Shown in pieces: positions 44,709 to 46,995 of a stretch of DNA of 46,995 nucleotides. The position numbers and the translations under genes were made by a program. The notes beneath the pieces are model-generated. The model worked only from the letters and a program-made list of their open reading frames with translations. It was not told the origin of the DNA and did no database searches. This DNA comes from Gammaproteobacteria bacterium MedPE (GTDB lineage Bacteria > Pseudomonadota > Gammaproteobacteria > Enterobacterales > Psychrobiaceae). The first letter of the stretch is position 1. The number at the start of each line of letters is the position of its first letter. Location: the NCBI GenBank assembly GCA_001874365.1, contig MPDF01000012.1, positions 1-46,995 on the forward strand. Reading direction: 5' to 3'.

Positions 44709-46955
44709 ATGAATTTGTCAAAACACACCACCGCTGTATCTATCAGCACTAAAGTTTCACTACTAGCATTAGCAATGTCGAGCGCAATGGGCGTTCAAGC
44801 TGCACCAGAAGAAAAACCAACTGCCACTAAAAATGATGTAGAACGCATTATGGTGACAGCACGTAAGCGTAGTGAATCATTACAAGAAACGCCGACAGCT
44901 ATTACTGTTATTGACAGCGGATTATTAGATGACAACAACGTCTCAAACTTAGATGATGTTGGAAAATATGTGCCTAACTTAAATATTTCACGTTTTGGTG
45001 CTGGTAACACAGCTCACGCATCAGTGTTTATTCGCGGTATCGGGTTACAAGACCATATCATCACTACCGATCCTGGTGTGGGTGTTTATGTTGATGGTGT
45101 TTATTTAGGTCGCCAAATGGGAGCCAATTTATCATTGCCGAATATTGCTAGCGTTGAAGTATTACGTGGACCTCAGGGAACCTTGTATGGCCGTAATACG
45201 TTAGGCGGTGCAATTAATGTAATTACAAAGCAACCTGGCGATGAAAATGTATTCAACATCAGTGCTAAAGCTGGCTCACGTGGCCGCGTTGAAACAACGG
45301 CTTACTATAACAACGAACTAACTGATGCATGGAGCGTTTCAGCGAGTGGCGCTTATAAAAAACGTGACGGTGTAGGTACGGCTATCAATCTTGATAACCC
45401 AGAACGTGAAATTGGTGAAGAAAATGAATTTAGTGGGCGTATTGCTACTAAATTCCAGGCGTCAGAAGATCTCTCTTTTGTATTTGCCGTTGATACCGTA
45501 GATAACAAATCAGGACAAAGTCCGTATACGATTGAAATGACTGACGCATTAGATGCTAACGACCCTTTCAATGGTGATTTTCCACTACTTAACGAATCTT
45601 TATTACCCGCTAATCCTGATGATTTAGGCACTGCAGTCGCTGGCTTAGAATCAACAGAAGCATCGGGTTGGGGCGCAGCGCTGACAACAAACTGGTCCAT
45701 CAATGAACAATATGATGCGAAATTTATTATCAGTAAACGTCACTCTGATTACGAAGGTGGTTTAGATGATGATGGTACTGTATTACATCTGTCTGAATTT
45801 CCTGAAGAAGGTGGTGCCGATCAAGAGTCTGTTGAATTACAATTAAATGGTACATTCGACAACATGGACTTCGTGTCTGGTCTGTATTATTTCACTGAAG
45901 ATGGATACACAAAATCAGGCCCTTGGACCTTTAGCCCATGGAATACCCCAAACGGCAAACTAACCAATGGCGATGATTCATTTGGTGATTACGGTTACTT
46001 TGATTTAAACCAAGTAACAACGTCATATGCCGCTTATTTTAATATGTCATACAGCTTGACTGAACGTCTAGATATTGGTGGCGGTTTACGTTATTCAAGC
46101 GATGAGAAAAAAGCGAATGCAATGTTCCCAAGCTTTGCCGAACGCAAATTTGTTGAAGCAGACTTTAGCGAAGTAACTTGGGATGTAAACGCAGCTTATC
46201 GATTAGATAGCGGTCACAATGTTTATGCAACGATTCAAAAGGGTTATCAAACAGGCGGATTCCCACCTCGTCCATTTGGCGGCGCAGCGCAGTTTGTCGC
46301 CTTTGACGAAACAACAGCCATTAACTATGAAGTCGGTTTTAAAGGACAAGTTCTTGATAACCTAACGTTAATGACAGCTGCGTTCTACACTAAGTACAGC
46401 GATCTAGCATTACCGTATAGCGATCCAACAGCAGGCGGTGGCTTTGTAACCATCATTGAAAATGCTGGTGAATCAGAAGCTAAAGGTATTGAAATTGAAG
46501 CAACACTTAATGTTACTGATGACTTTGATATTCGCGCTGCATTTGGTTATTTGGATGCTGAAATATCACAAATTGACGATGGCGTAACAGGCATTGAACT
46601 TGGCGCAACACCAGCATTAACACCAAAATATACAGCAACATTAGCTGCCTCTTATTATGTTGAACTTGATTCAGGTGCTTCGTTAGCTTTTAACGCGGAT
46701 TACTCTTATCGTTCAAGCATGCAAGGGCAATCATCAAACAACCCAACAGAAGAAATTTCATCGCGAGATTTAGCTGGGTTTAATGTTAAATATCAACCTG
46801 CCGATGCTCTGTGGTCACTTAGCCTATATGGTGAAAACGTATTTAATGAAGTGTACGATCAAGGTCGCTTACAACAAGCTGGCTTTGTTGGAATCGTTCG
46901 CAGTAATGATCGCAGCGAATTTGGCTTGCGTTATACCCATGATTTTGAGCTGTAA
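44709..46955 (+). CDS. TonB-dependent outer-membrane receptor
   Basis: This is a 748-residue receptor. A signal peptide (about residues 1-32, ending VQA) precedes a TonB box-like ERIMVTARKR. The plug domain (about 50-170) includes SVFIRGIGLQDH, PGVGVYVDGVYLGR, IASVEVLRGPQGTLYGRNTLGGAINVIT, and the rest is a 22-strand-type barrel ending YGENVFNEVYDQG and RSEFGLRYTHDFEL. It imports a scarce nutrient across the outer membrane with TonB energy; the substrate is unknown and no transporter or enzyme gene is adjacent. ATG 44709 gives the shorter, well-formed signal peptide. The codon choice (CGT, GGT, AAC, GAA) suggests higher expression than its neighbours. No clear Shine-Dalgarno is seen. Confidence 0.94.
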   Translation: MNLSKHTTAVSISTKVSLLALAMSSAMGVQAAPEEKPTATKNDVERIMVTARKRSESLQETPTAITVIDSGLLDDNNVSNLDDVGKYVPNLNISRFGAGNTAHASVFIRGIGLQDHIITTDPGVGVYVDGVYLGRQMGANLSLPNIASVEVLRGPQGTLYGRNTLGGAINVITKQPGDENVFNISAKAGSRGRVETTAYYNNELTDAWSVSASGAYKKRDGVGTAINLDNPEREIGEENEFSGRIATKFQASEDLSFVFAVDTVDNKSGQSPYTIEMTDALDANDPFNGDFPLLNESLLPANPDDLGTAVAGLESTEASGWGAALTTNWSINEQYDAKFIISKRHSDYEGGLDDDGTVLHLSEFPEEGGADQESVELQLNGTFDNMDFVSGLYYFTEDGYTKSGPWTFSPWNTPNGKLTNGDDSFGDYGYFDLNQVTTSYAAYFNMSYSLTERLDIGGGLRYSSDEKKANAMFPSFAERKFVEADFSEVTWDVNAAYRLDSGHNVYATIQKGYQTGGFPPRPFGGAAQFVAFDETTAINYEVGFKGQVLDNLTLMTAAFYTKYSDLALPYSDPTAGGGFVTIIENAGESEAKGIEIEATLNVTDDFDIRAAFGYLDAEISQIDDGVTGIELGATPALTPKYTATLAASYYVELDSGASLAFNADYSYRSSMQGQSSNNPTEEISSRDLAGFNVKYQPADALWSLSLYGENVFNEVYDQGRLQQAGFVGIVRSNDRSEFGLRYTHDFEL

Positions 46956-46995
46956 GCTTTTAAAATCAACCTAGCTAATACAATGAAGATCCAAT

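Overview
The window looks like chromosomal DNA of a marine gammaproteobacterium of the order Alteromonadales (Shewanella/Colwellia/Psychrobium-like). The evidence is AT-rich coding DNA, the gene order csiV-mfd-pilZ-lolCDE-DUF2062-comEC-msbA-lpxK-Trm112-kdsB, an SSF-type CrbS-like sensor kinase divergent from acs, and an imuA-imuB-dnaE2 cassette. All assignments come from reading the sequence and recalling protein families; no database search was run, and the genus is not resolved.

Layout. Positions 1-57 hold the tail of an OmpA-like protein. A TusA-like sulfur carrier and an AI-2E/PerM-family permease follow (140-1452) and end at a bidirectional terminator. On the minus strand, mfd and csiV abut each other (1507-6585), and a PilZ-like gene lies upstream of them. 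The region 7457-17321 is an envelope block: the lolCDE lipoprotein-release transporter, a DUF2062 membrane protein, comEC, and the overlapping msbA-lpxK-Trm112-kdsB run for lipid A flipping, lipid A 4'-phosphorylation and CMP-Kdo synthesis. A small membrane protein follows.

The region 17795-27112 is an acetate-related cluster. acs is divergent from a large SSF-PAS-kinase-receiver sensor of CrbS type. An XRE regulator, a secreted VIT-VWA protein with a GlyGly-CTERM-like tail, and a CrbR-like LuxR-family regulator come next. nadA and tRNA-Ser(GGA) follow, with a decayed tandem tRNA copy just upstream of the tRNA.

The region 28854-30674 is the least explained part: an orphan 91-residue cysteine-containing protein, then a SatD-like protein with a C-terminal helix-turn-helix, coupled to a DUF3307-like membrane protein. 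Three 18-bp imperfect palindromes spaced exactly 29 bp apart precede the SatD-like gene. I regard this as the best candidate for an undescribed autoregulated system.

The region 30827-39227 is a c-di-GMP/signalling block: a REC-HD-GYP phosphodiesterase, an EvgS/BvgS-like hybrid kinase with two periplasmic solute-binding domains, an MFS transporter, and a Cache-GGDEF-EAL protein. The SOS mutagenesis operon imuA-imuB-dnaE2 lies on the minus strand behind a textbook LexA box. A TonB-dependent receptor with a structured leader closes the window. No insertion sequence, integrase, CRISPR array or rRNA was seen.
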